From: Blasia pusilla
Lineage: Eukaryota; Marchantiophyta; Marchantiopsida; Blasiales
Length of the DNA: 64,000 bases
Reading direction: 5' to 3'
Assembly: GCA_050084515.1 (NCBI GenBank)
Contig: CM114274.1
Location: forward strand, 28,210,001 to 28,274,000
Below the pieces are notes generated by a model, which worked only from the letters and a program-made list of their open reading frames with translations, ran no database searches and had not been told where the DNA came from. Below, piece by piece: positions 36,607 through 47,530 of the stretch. How positions within the stretch are numbered: the stretch's first letter is position 1; every line of letters starts with the position of its first letter. A program made the position numbers and the translations under genes.

Positions 36607-37280
36607 GCATGTCACCATGACCTTCTAAAATGGGAACGACAAAAAATTCTTGGACCTCGATGTTATCTCGACTATCTCCTTAAAAGTCATGATAAAAAAT
36701 ACATGAAAATAGAGTAATGGGAGATCATAATAAATGATTTTAGTTTAAGAAAATTTTACCCTAAAAAAATATTTCGGAGAAAATAAAAGAAAATAGAAAA
36801 ATCCAACACAAGAAATAAAAAATGAGATTTCAAAACGGAAAAGAATTTCTAATTTCCTCGCCAAACTCTAATGTTGTTGAAATATAAGAGTGAAAAATGC
36901 TAATGATAGATACTTGATTGGAAAAGTTTCATAGGGAAATTCTAGCCTAAACAAGATCCTCATTGGAAGAATAAGTTTTCTATGAGGCTATCTCTCAAAT
37001 ACAATTTAGTTAACATTTCCTTTGGAGAAATTTTGGTGGCTATTTTGAGGCATGAAAATATGGTAGATTTTTTTTGTAAAAGGAATTCTAATATCCTTAT
37101 TTGTTGACTTCACCCCGTAATGCCTTTGGAAAAATATCAAAATTTTGAATTTAAACAAGCAAAGTGGTAGCCCAAATCTATACCTTTATTTGAGGAAAGT
37201 GGAGTCCATCATAGGAGAAAGATGTTCCTAAAGAGGATATACCTAAAGAAGAATATGGTGCTCCTAGCATTGTGCTCCTA

Positions 37281-37361
37281 ACTTGGGGAAAGAGGATATA
37301 CCTAAAGAAGAATGAGTTGTCCAAGCTCATTCTTCTTTAGGTATATCCTCTTTCCCCAAGT
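37281..37361. repeat. Perfect 36-bp inverted repeat (hairpin)
   Basis: Arms 37281-37316 and 37326-37361 match at all 36 positions around a 9-base loop, starting ACTTGGGGAAAGAGGATATA. A third, direct copy of AAAGAGGATATACCTAAAG lies just upstream, near 37230. Lack of drift between the arms suggests a recent origin, for example by template switching. Confidence 0.95.
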
Positions 37362-37520
37362 CCTCCCCTTAGCGATCTACACACGCAGGTCATTGACTTG
37401 CACCTAAACCTACAATACTAGACCAAGAGCCACTTTCCAAAAATACAAAATCAAAGTTCATATAATTGGGGAACTAACTTGAAATTGCAAGTACCTAAAA
37501 TGACATCCAAATAGCCATAA
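37290..37520. repeat. Repeat shared with 47150-47350
   Basis: The segment resembles 47150-47350 in the same orientation: CTCATTYTYCTTKAGRTATA, then TCCTCCCC, GGTCATTGACTTGCACCTAA versus GAGTCATCAACTTAATCCTA, CCTACARTA and AATTKGGGAACT. It marks two copies of an unclassified repeat. Confidence 0.55.
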
Positions 37521-37774
37521 ACCAAGGGGGGTCCTATTCTTGCAGGTTACCCTACTCCTTAGTAGATCATCCATGATCTATTGGATTCAACCTTTGGTCT
37601 CCATCAAAATGTCACACCAAAACTCCTCTTTCCACTATAAAAGACGTCATAGTTATTATTTGCACATACATTGTTACACAATGTACAATGTTGTTACTAG
37701 TCAAACACACAAACATGAGACTAACTCAATCATCCACCGAACATAAACACATAGGTGGGTTCTTACCAAAATAT

Positions 37775-38223
37775 TTTGGATTCTCAACATCCACTTCTCT
37801 GAGCTCCATTAATCTGATCGGTCCCCTGTATGAGGAGAAGCCTAGATTGATGGTTCCAACTTAGACGTTGAAGGAGTCATAGTAATATGACGTAGGTGGT
37901 TTCAAGAGTAGCGTTACTAGGATTATCTAACCCTATATTGCATCAAGGTGCAGGGCACCCTGATACGTTGCAGGGGACTGCAGGCGCAGCCTCGGGGAAA
38001 AAAATTCTATTAATAGAAACGAAGAAAAATAAGAAAAAACCCTAATTTCCGGAGTAGTGAAATATTTGGGAGCCGCAGCGGTAGAGCATTCTCTTATGTC
38101 GAGTTATCTCCATGTTCAGGTTCCATTGAAGCTCTTCTGTGAACGCACAGACGGACTAGGCCACTTAGAATCTCTACGTTTTGTAAAGATTTCAATGATT
38201 TTGTCACTTTCTGTTTTCTCACA
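37775..38223 (+). repeat. Copia left LTR
   Basis: 449 bp, ending CTCACA just before the primer-binding site. Compared with the right LTR, the first G is lost and an extra tract near 37960-38005 (ACGTTGCAGGGGACTGCAGG...) is present. Scattered substitutions indicate an insertion that is not very recent. Confidence 0.9.
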
Positions 38224-38235
38224 TGATATCAGAGC
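38224..38235 (+). other. Copia primer-binding site
   Basis: TGATATCAGAGC immediately after the left LTR, one mismatch from TGGTATCAGAGC, the usual plant copia site pairing with the 3' end of initiator methionine tRNA. Confidence 0.85.
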
Positions 38236-38295
38236 AGTAGGTTTTCGAGTATTTTGTATCTGGCGATCTAGTGTGTTTGCACAAAATCTTGAGAG

Positions 38296-39154
38296 ATGGA
38301 TACTTCTTCGTCAGTACGTGCTCGTCCTCCTCCGTTGGGTGAAGGGAAGTTAGATGGGTCTAACTATACATTGTGGGAAAATGAGAACTGTCCTCAAATC
38401 ATTTGAGATCTGGGAGACGGCCATAGGGGTCGATTCGAATCCAGAAGCTACTTTGAGTTCTGCATGTTCATCTTCATCTGGGGATATCGATCCTGTTGTA
38501 TTGCTGGTTCGCATATAGAGCATCTATATGCGATTGCATGTAGATGCTCTATATGCGATTGTCACGAATGTAACTGATTTTGTCATGACTCTCATTCAAC
38601 ATACAACCAGTGTTGCTGAGGCGTGGAACATTCTGAGGAATCAATATGAAATGAGGAATGAGACTAGGATTCAAAATCTAGAGAATCAGCTTACGTCCGT
38701 GAAATTTTTAAAAGGAGAAAGCGCGGAGCAATTTTTGACAAGGATCAAGAATCTTCAAGATCAGATGGCGTCCTTAGGAATTTCAAAGTCTAGCGAAGAT
38801 TTGGCACGTTGGTGCATAAGGATTTTTCCTCCAAGGTATGACAGTTTGGTCAGTGCATTGAATACTCAAGTAAGACCCACGTCGCTTACTTTTGAACAAT
38901 TTAGTGCAATGTTGGTAGAAGAGGAAATGCGCTTCAAAGCAAGAGAGGGAAGTGATGCAACATTGACTGCCAACGTACAGAGAGGTAGAAATCAGGATTA
39001 CAATTCAAATGTCAAGAAGAAATTTCCATGGAAAGCCTTCAAATGCTTTTATTGTGGTAAGCTAGGTCATCTTATCAAAGATTGTAGAAAGAGGAGTGAG
39101 GATGAGAAGAACGGTTGTTTAAGACCTAAGAAGGAGTCTGGAAATTCTGTATAA
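38296..39154 (+). pseudogene. Copia gag, broken
   Basis: Starts at ATG 38296 (MDTSSSVRARPPPLGEGKLD). A one-base insertion in a G run after the TLW motif (near 38377) shifts the frame. A stop then sits inside a 17-bp inverted duplication at 38510-38557. From 38528 an open frame of 208 codons covers the remaining UBN2-type gag domain (AWNILRNQYEMRNETRIQNL) and one CCHC zinc knuckle, CFYCGKLGHLIKDC. Gag normally forms the particle and binds the RNA genome. Confidence 0.85.
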
Positions 39155-42100
39155 GTAGATGCTTGGGTAGCAATCAAAGAGTTTTTCACATAGGCAAAAC
39201 ATTTCACTAAGTCAAAGAGTGAAGATGCATGGATGCTTGGTAGTGGAGCATCTAGGCATATGACCAACCATAAGGATTGGTATAGCTCCTTACAGCCTCT
39301 ATAGGAGCCCATCGTTGTTATTGTTGGGAATAATGCAAAGTGCCCTGTAGAAGGGAAAGGCACAATTTCTCTAGTCTCACAAAAAGGAGATGAAAAGAAG
39401 TTAACTCATGTAGTGTACATATCAGAGTTGAAGCGAAATTTGATTTCAGTATTATGTGATCGTGACCTAGAAGTTCGTTTCAAGAAAATTGGAGTAGTCA
39501 TTGAGGATGCCAATGGGGAAGTAGTGGGTGAAGATATACGACATGGAAATATCTACGAGTTGTATGCTTTCACGACAAGTGTAGGTATAGATCTTAAGCA
39601 GTAAGTTGTGGCATGAAAGATTTGATCACCTAAGCTTTCCCTTACTAAGTCAGATGCAGAAATCTGGCATGGTTGTTGATTTACCAACAATTTTTGGAGT
39701 GTCGGATATATGTGAAGCTTGTATGATGGGCAAGCAACACCGACAACCATTTCCACAAGAGTCCACCAATAGAGCAAAGGCTCCTCTAGAGCTGATTCAT
39801 ACTGACCTCTATGGTAAAATGAGAACAATGGCATTAGGTGGTTCTTCCTACTTCTTTTTAGTTATCGACGATTATAGTAGGAAGATGTGGGTGTATTTCC
39901 TTTGTGATAAGGCAAGTGCTTTTGGAAAATTTTAAGTTTGGCACAAGCTGGTTGAGAATGAGATAGGAAAGAAGGTACAAATGCTTCGCACCGATCAAGG
40001 AGGAAAATTCTTATCAACAGAATTCAACAAATATTTGGGGGAGCATGGAATTAAGCGACAGTTAACCACGGCACATACACCACAAAAAATGGAGTTGTTG
40101 AGCGTCGAAACCGTATAGTGGTGGAGATGGCAAGATGTATGATGAAAAAAAAAGGTTTGACAGAAGGATTTTGGGCTGAAGTTGTTAATACTGCCATTTA
40201 CATTCTAAGTAGAAGTGCTACCAAGTCAATGCAAGGCATGACTCCTCATCAATCATACTCAGGTAAGGTACCATCAGTCCAATATTTTAGGACTTTTGGT
40301 AGTGAGTGCTTTGTACATATTCTTGAAGCATCCAGGACCAAGATGGAGTCCAAGAGCAGTAAGTGCATCTTTATGGGATACCGTCATGAGTCTAAAGCTT
40401 ATCGCCTATGGTGTCTTGAGGCAAAGAAAATGCTTGTGAGTCGTGATGTGGCGTTCCATGAAAAACCTCTTCAAGTGGCGGATATCAGTGGTCCGTCCAC
40501 ATTATCATCAAATGAAGAAATAACCCACTAGAGCACACCACCAATGTTTACACCAGATCATCAAGAAGAAGAATTTGGTGATGATTTCAAAGAGCAGCCT
40601 GCTCTTCCACTATGGTCATCATACCCTAAGTGGATAAAGCAACTCTTGGATGGTAAGGATCCACCAGCAATTGATGAAGTTGTTACACATCCAAGGAGAT
40701 CCAAGAGACTAGAGAAGCAGAATAGAGCTTCCGCACATCTCGTCAACATGGCCTTGATGATAGAGGTCTTGAAGGTGGAAGAGCCATCATGCTTGGATGA
40801 AGCCCTTGCTCATCCTCAATGGAGAGAGGCCATGAAAATGGAGATGGACGCTATTCAGATAAATGAAACTTGGACTTTGGTTGAGAAGCCAAAGGACAGG
40901 AAGATAATACGCACCAAGTGGGTGTACAAGACCAAGTACAAGTCAGGCGGTACATGGGATAAATTCTAATCAAGGTTGGTTGCAAAAGGATGCTCACAAA
41001 TCGAAGGTTTTGATTACTATGAGACTTTGGCTCCTATTGCAAGGATGACAACCATTCAAATTATTCTAGCGGTTGTAGGAACAAGACGTTGGCATGTATA
41101 CCAATACGATGTGAAGTCTGCCTTTCTGAACGGGAGTCTCAAGGAGGAGGTGTAAGTATTTCAACCATTAGGTTTTGAGACACCCAGATCAGAAGAGAAA
41201 GTGTGTTTACTTCATGGAGCATTTTATGGGTTGAAGCAAGCCCCAAGGGTATGGTATCAACGAATAGATACATTCTTCCGAGAGAAGGGTCTCATCAAGA
41301 GTCCGTCAGAAGAAAATTTGTATGTGTTTTGCGAAGATGGGATGTATATGTTGATAGTCTTGTATACGGATGATCTTATCATCATAGGAGACCATAGTAA
41401 GAAAATAGAGGAAATGAAGGGAGTGTTGAAATCTGAGTTTGAAATGTCATATTTAGGTCTTTTGCACTACTCTATAGGGCTGGATATTTGGCAACAATCA
41501 GATTCTATTTTTCTCTCTCAGCAAAAGTATGCTAGAGAAATCTTGAAGGGATTCGGGATGACCGAGTGTAAGGCAGTGGTCTCGCCAATGGAGGTAGAGT
41601 TGAAACTCTCGATGGAGGATGTTTCACCATTGGTAGATGAAAAGTTGTACAGAAAGCTTGTAGGAAGTTTGATATTTTGTATAACACTAGACCAAACATT
41701 AGCTTCGTTGTGGTAGTGTTGAGTAGGTTCTCAACTAAGCCTCGTGAGAACCATTGGAAGGCAAGGATGCGTGTGTTGGAGTACATCAAAGGCACTATCG
41801 AGTACGGCATCACCTATGGAGCAGGGACGGAAATCACAACTTTTTGTGACTCGGATTGGGGAGGAGATTCAGATTCTCGAAGATCAGTTTCGGGTTATTG
41901 CTTCTTGGTAGGATCAAGTGTGGTGTCATGGGTCAGCAAGAAGCAACCTAAAGTGGCTCTTTCTTCTACCGAGGCAGAGTACAAGGCGGATTGTTATGCT
42001 TCTTGTGAAGCAGTATGGTTGAGATGGATATTGGAGGACATAGGAGAAGTACCAGAAAGTGCTACTGTAATGTGGAGTGACAATCAGAGTTGCATTGCCA

Positions 42101-42297
42101 TAGCACATAATCTTGTGTTTCATGCTCATATAAAGCACGTAGAGATCTAGTATCATTTTGTTCGTGAATTGATCAAGAGAGAGGTTTTGAAGTTAGTCTA
42201 TTATCCAGCAAAGGATAACCGTGCAGATATCTTCACGAAAGTTTTGAGCGGAGATGAGCTTCAATGACATTTGAAGGGCATAGGTCCAAGACAGTAG
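39155..42297 (+). pseudogene. Copia pol, broken
   Basis: Protease, integrase, reverse transcriptase and RNase H follow in copia order. The protease active-site Asp is gone: the motif reads LGSGASRHM at about 39236-39262. The integrase has WHERFDHLSF and CEACMMGKQ (zinc-binding), then IHTDLYG, RTDQGG and, after a frameshift near 40085, VERRNR with the catalytic Glu. Reverse transcriptase has KCIFMGY (linker), FYGLKQAPRVWYQRID and LYTDDLIIIG (41363-41392) with both catalytic Asp. RNase H has FCDSDWGGD, STEAEYKA and SDNQSCIAI. Stops occur at about 39152, 39191, 39602, 39933, 40529, 40967, 41153 and 42148, plus frameshifts near 40085 and 41690. Confidence 0.9.
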
Positions 42298-42326
42298 TCC
42301 ACATGAGAGTGGATATTGAGGAGGGA

Positions 42327-42746
42327 TGTTGGATTCTCAACATCCACTTCTCTGAGCTCCATTAATCTGATCGGCCCCCTGTATGAGGAGAAGCCTAGAT
42401 TGATGGTCCTGACTAAGACGTCGAAGGAGTCATAGTAATATGACGTAGGTGGTTTCAGGAGTAGCGTTACTAGGATTATCTAACCCTATATTGCATTAGG
42501 GTGCGGGGCACCCTGATGCAATATTTTTTCTATTAATATAAACAAAGAAAAATAGATAAAAACCCTACTTTCCCAAGTAGTGAAATAGTGTGGAGCCGCA
42601 GCGATAGCGCATTCTCGTACGTCGAGTTATCTCCATGTTCAGGTCCCATCGAAGCTCTTCTGTGAGCGCACGGACGGACTAGGCCACTTTGTATCTCTAA
42701 GTTTTGTAAAGATTTCAGTGATTTCATCACTTTATGTTTTCTCACA
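42327..42746 (+). repeat. Copia right LTR
   Basis: 420 bp, TGTTGGATTCTCAACATCC at the start and CTCACA at the end, preceded by the purine tract. It is closer to the presumed original form than the left LTR. Confidence 0.92.
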
Positions 42747-42751
42747 AATAT

Positions 42752-44280
42752 CTCTCATTGTCCTCATAATTGGTGGTTAGGTCTCTCTAGCTCATATAGT
42801 TATCTCTCTACTTATGACATAGACCTCTAAGATGCTAAGCCAAGAAGGATGGGTGCATATGTGACTCCATTGTTAATCACCCTCTTGTCATCTATGTCAC
42901 TCCAACAAGTCTAAATGCTTGACTATCTATCATATGTACTTATGGGGCATATCCATCATCCCCAAGGAACTTGAGTGAGAGGTGGGGTCAAAACTGCCAT
43001 ATGCCACCCTCTCGAACAAGATTGCAAGAAAATGGACTTGTTTGGATATGTCCAACAAGTCTCCTTTCGAGGTTTTTTGGCCCAAAATTTAAATCTCTAT
43101 AGAATTTTCTTATAATATTAAATCCACATGCTTCTAGTCCATTTATGAAGGATTTGAAGTATTAAAAAAATGATTTTTATGAATTTAAGGAAAAATAAGA
43201 AGAAATATCTATCAAGGCTAAGATGAGTTTATTTTAAGAATTCTTGGAATAATATGTTTATGAATTACTCAAAATCTTTAATTTTGCTACAATCTAATTT
43301 TCTACTTGAACGGATTAGATGTCTCCTAATTTTTGAAGTATTACTTTTTTTTTAAATCATAAGATTTTTTTCGATCTCTCATTTCATTTATTTCAAAAGA
43401 AAATCACTTACTCCTTATTTTCCCATTTAAGCCTTCACATATTTTTAAATAAAATCGATTGCGAATATGAGTTTAGAAGGAAGACAATATCAATGAAACT
43501 TAAATTACCAATCTGATGAAAAAAATATTTATTTTTCCTAATATTTTAAATTTTTTTATAATTATTAAATGGCTTGTAATTTTCTCACAAACCCTCAAAT
43601 ATGTAAATTTTCCTTTTTGGTTTAGATGTGCCATAAAATAATTTTATTTATTTAAATAAATCAAAACTTCCTATACATTAATTTGTAGATGTAAATTTTT
43701 TTCATCCATATAGGCTATCTCTTATTTCTAAATCAAATAAATAATAAATATAAATCTTAGAAAAGAAAAAAATTTACCATGTGGACATATGGTTTTTATT
43801 AATGTAAGTAAATGAGATCATATTTTACATTTGTGAGTACATAGGATAGTAGTAGCAAGCCTCACTTTGGTTAAAGTGGCTCATGCTCGAATCCTGTACC
43901 CACCGAGACTTGATAGTAGCTGAAGGAAGGATAAACGGATAGATAGATGGAGGATAGATGGAGAATGGGGAGACTTTACAATGGATGGAGTATAAACGGA
44001 ATATGGAAAATGTGTAGAGGGAGAGAGGATTGTCACACAAAACATGGATGGATAGATGGACAATGGAAAAATGAAGAGCATTGCCAAATGGATGTTGTTT
44101 TTGATGTGTTAATCATTTATTAATGACTTGGTAACCTTAGTCATTATCGGTAAATAACTTGGTTTGTATGAGTGTATGGGTCCTCAGTGTTGACAAGTCA
44201 TTTTGTATGATTAATGACTCAACCTAGTCATATATCAAAGTCATAAAATGCAAGATTTTATTCTATTATAATTAAGTTTT
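42752..44280. other. AT-rich intergenic DNA with simple repeats
   Basis: No recognisable coding sequence. An AT-rich tract fills 43080-43850. GGATAGAT-type simple repeats occupy about 43925-44065. A stretch at 43870-43905 resembles a Pol III B-box but does not fold as a tRNA. Confidence 0.4.
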
Positions 44281-44289
44281 TGGGTCATA

Positions 44290-46150
44290 CGATATACCTA
44301 GGTGGCCTACGATAAGCAAAGGTAGAGGCTGTCTACCGCATTCCACAACTTGCAAATATGAGTCAAGTTTGCATATTCATAGGATTGAAAATTTTCTATA
44401 GATGGTACATCATGTCAAGGGTTTTAATTTGATTGCAAAGCAAATGACCTTGCTAAGCAAGATGGATCACAAGTGGCACTTGGGGATGAGGAGGAGAAAG
44501 CATTTGAGTTGGTTAAGGATATATTGATGTTTGTGCCTATATTGAGGAGACCTTTTAGGAGACGTCCTTTCTAGTTGCATACAAATTGGAGTATATTGGG
44601 GCTTAGAGCAACGCTCACCCGACATGATGATGAGGATAGAAAGTTTTTGATGGCTTACGCTTGTTGCTGAAACAATGATATGGAGGCAAAGTATAGCTTG
44701 TATGAGGGTAAGTGCTTGGCTCTAGTATGGATTTTCAAAAAATTTAGATGCTGCTTACTCGAAAACCACTTTACCCTCATTACTTATCATCAACCGCTTA
44801 AATGGTTGATGGAGTCCGACAAGCTCACACGGAAGCTTGCTAGGTGGGGTCTAGTCTTGCAGGAGTACAATTTTGAAGTGGTACATTGATGAAGGATGCT
44901 CAATAGGATGCAAATAGCTTGAGTTGTAACCTATGTGTGAGTCGACCATATGAAATTTTAGCTCATTTGTATCGAGGGAGTGATGAGGAGATAGTGTCCA
45001 ACTGACACGCGTCAGCTTAATTATTTGGAATTTTTTGACTATGGAAAGCCAAAGTGTTGGGACTTCAATGGTGAGCTGGGACAAAAAGTCCTTAGATTGG
45101 ATAAGGAGGAGATACGGGATTTGGATATCCATGAGGACAGGAAAGTTTTCATATACCTGCATACTTGTAGCGTCGTGAGCATAATGGGTGCGAGAGAGCA
45201 AGATCAGATCCTACAATAAGCTAGACAATTCTGATGGGAGGGAAGACATATCTTACGAGTTTGGGAGGATGGTAGAATAAACTTAGAACCTCATCCCTTA
45301 CAAAGAGCATGGTTCGTGCAATATTCCCAATAGGAATTGGGACATTTTATAGTAAAGCAAACGTATAGCTTGGTCTAGATACAATCTTGGTGGTGATGCA
45401 TGTAGATTGATATTTAGTAATTTTTTGCTAGATGCATGGTGTGATAAAAATTCGAGCATCATTGAATGATGCGACTCTATAGTTGCATCCAATGTTAATC
45501 AAGGGTTGACGCTATAGATGGATTTTTGATATTGCAAGTCCCTTATATTTGACGGAGCACAATAGTTGTTATGTGTTGGTGATATCGATGGTCAAGCGCT
45601 TCTCAAAGTCGATAGAGTTGGTTGGATTGTTTGACAAAGCAAGTGAGGGAGTAGTAAATATATTCATAGATTGAGTGTGAGTCATAATAGGGCACCAATT
45701 GAGTTATTGACAAACTAGGGCATAAGGTTCTGCAGAGAGTTTCATGTCGTATGTGACCAGACACCAGTTGACCATCAGAATACTTTGCAAGATCATCCTC
45801 AGGCGGATGGACTAGCAAAGAGAGTTGTCCACACCTTGAAGAGAGGCTTACGCAACTAGAGCTTGAGAGAGATCACGTAGGAGATTGGAAGCTACAATTT
45901 TCCTAGCTGGTGATGGAATACATATTCACAAAGTAGGCATCCTTACCATCTTTTCCACCTTATTCTCTTACTATGGTTGGGAGTTTGACTTACCTACGGC
46001 CATTCATTGTGATGCTAGTGAGTGATTAAATTATGCTCATAACGTTTGAGAACTTGCATAACATCAGAATGCATTTAGGTATACGACTATTTGGGAGGTG
46101 ATCATGGACTGGTGATCCGGAGGTGGAGCAATTGTCCTCCTTGCCTTCTG
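44290..46150 (+). pseudogene. Ty3/gypsy pol remnant (plus strand)
   Basis: Pol pieces in order. The RT thumb/connection is at about 44480-44660 (EEKAFELVKDILMFVPILRR, then LHTNWSILGLRATLT). RNase H is at 44680-44889 (YSLYEGKCLALVWIFKKFRC and HQPLKWLMESDKLTRKLARW). The integrase core is at about 45700-45900 (RFCREFHVVCDQTPVDHQNT and DHPQADGLAKRVVHTLKRGL). Many stops and frameshifts break it, and the N-terminal gag, protease and most of the RT are absent. It belongs to a family different in sequence from the minus-strand gypsy at 32-35 kb. Dead. Confidence 0.75.
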
Positions 46151-47530
46151 AGTGAACCAAGCCTCTTATTAGAAGAGTGGATTTGGTTTGACATCGGAGA
46201 AAGATGGAGTTCGTGAGAGAATTTTGTGTGATCTTGATTTAATTGGAAATATTTTGGTGCACCATTGTCTTAGTGATAAGATGTCATGAGTGAGTATGGA
46301 TGATATCTTGTCTATTTATACTTACAGTTGGTGAAAGTGTTGTATATTATTTAGCAATGTGTATGCGTACGAAAATTTATCTAGTCAAGGTTGCCCAAGC
46401 TAGATGGAGCACATCATTGGTAACTTTGGTTAAGAGGCATTGGTGTGCTAGGCGTTTCACGTCGTCCACGCAACACTTTTTGTTTTTTTTGCTGAACCTA
46501 TGTAGCAATTTGGCTAGGCCAGGCTAAGCTTCCTCCTACAATTTGGACTTAGCCCTCAAAAAAAATATGTGCTCCTCAAGAGGTCCCCCCAAAAATATTT
46601 TTCACTTACTCATCCTCCAAAACCAACTTTTTAATTATCTTTAAAATTAGCTTTTTATCTTCAAAAACTCGTAAATCTTCTATCAAACGGAAGCAGGCCT
46701 TGGTTCCCACTCATAAATTGAAATAGTTTGTCGCTTGATTAACATCAAGCATAGCTCCTAGTGCAACGATCTAAAGAACTCAACATTCAAATTGGAACTC
46801 CTACCAATTAATAGGAATAGCGGTTCCATGTATCTTGCTACTCCATAGAAATTTTCCATCAAAACACCCATGTTAGTAATCTGGTGCTCTTGAGAGTGCC
46901 CCCACAAGCTCCTAAGTGGAGAACAGAGTCCTAAACCTAGAAACCAAGGAAGCAACCAACAACCCTCTCTTTCCACAAAACGCGTATTGTGGAGATCGAT
47001 TTATTCTCTCTTTGTTAAATACATGCAAATATCACAAAATATAAAGAGCTCCACGACTCTCATGTACATACACACTCTATTTCTTGTCAAGCCAAAACCA
47101 TTCATATGGAGAGAGGATGGGGTTATCGTATCTCCTCCGCCTTATGCTCAAGAGGTTCAACACACACAAAATGAACTCTCCAAACTCATTTTCCTTGAGA
47201 TATATCCTCTCTTGAAGTTCCTCCCCCGTTCACTTGCATATGTGAGTCATCAACTTAATCCTAAACCTACAGTAGTGGATCAAGAGTTTCTTTCCATAAA
47301 TATAATTTGGGAACTTACTATAAATAGTAAATTCCTCAAATGGTTTTTGACTTGGCTAATAGAGGATCTCCTCTATGAGCAACGTGAGGTAAGAAAAATA
47401 TGCAAGCATGCTTCCCTTTCTTCTTCTTCTTCTTCTTCACCATCATATCTATGGATTTAATTTGGATATATCACTTCCCCTTGTAGAAAACAAGAATTCC
47501 TAATCTCCCACCTGATCCTTCCATCATCAA
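46150..47530. other. Intergenic repeats, no gene recognised
   Basis: 46158-46200 (AACCAAGCCTCTTATTAGAA...) matches 62949-62990 (AACCCAAGCCTCTCATTAGG...), suggesting a shared LTR or transposon tail. 47150-47350 matches 37290-37520. The open frame 46987-47460 is part of that repeat and ends in a (TTC)n run; I do not regard it as a gene. Confidence 0.5.

Larger units (their letters stand above)
37775..42746 (+). mobile_element. Ty1/copia LTR retrotransposon, defective
   Basis: A 4.97-kb element with both LTRs. The left LTR is 37775-38223 (449 bp) and the right LTR is 42327-42746 (420 bp). They are very similar except for a ~30-bp extra GC-rich stretch in the left one. The 5-bp target duplication AATAT flanks it at 37770-37774 and 42747-42751. 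The right LTR has canonical TG...CA ends; the left LTR has lost one base of its TG. A primer-binding site complementary to initiator Met tRNA (TGATATCAGAGC) starts at 38224, and a purine tract GAGGAGGGA ends at 42326. The coding order gag, protease, integrase, reverse transcriptase, RNase H is the copia order. It is inactivated by many stops. Confidence 0.93.

Noticed and set aside
43870-43905. B-box-like GCTCGAATCC
   Set aside because: No A-box at the right distance and no tRNA fold.
46987-47460. 157-codon plus-strand frame upstream of the helicase
   Set aside because: Coincides with a repeat shared with 37290-37520 and ends in a TTC simple repeat; not conserved as protein between the two copies.
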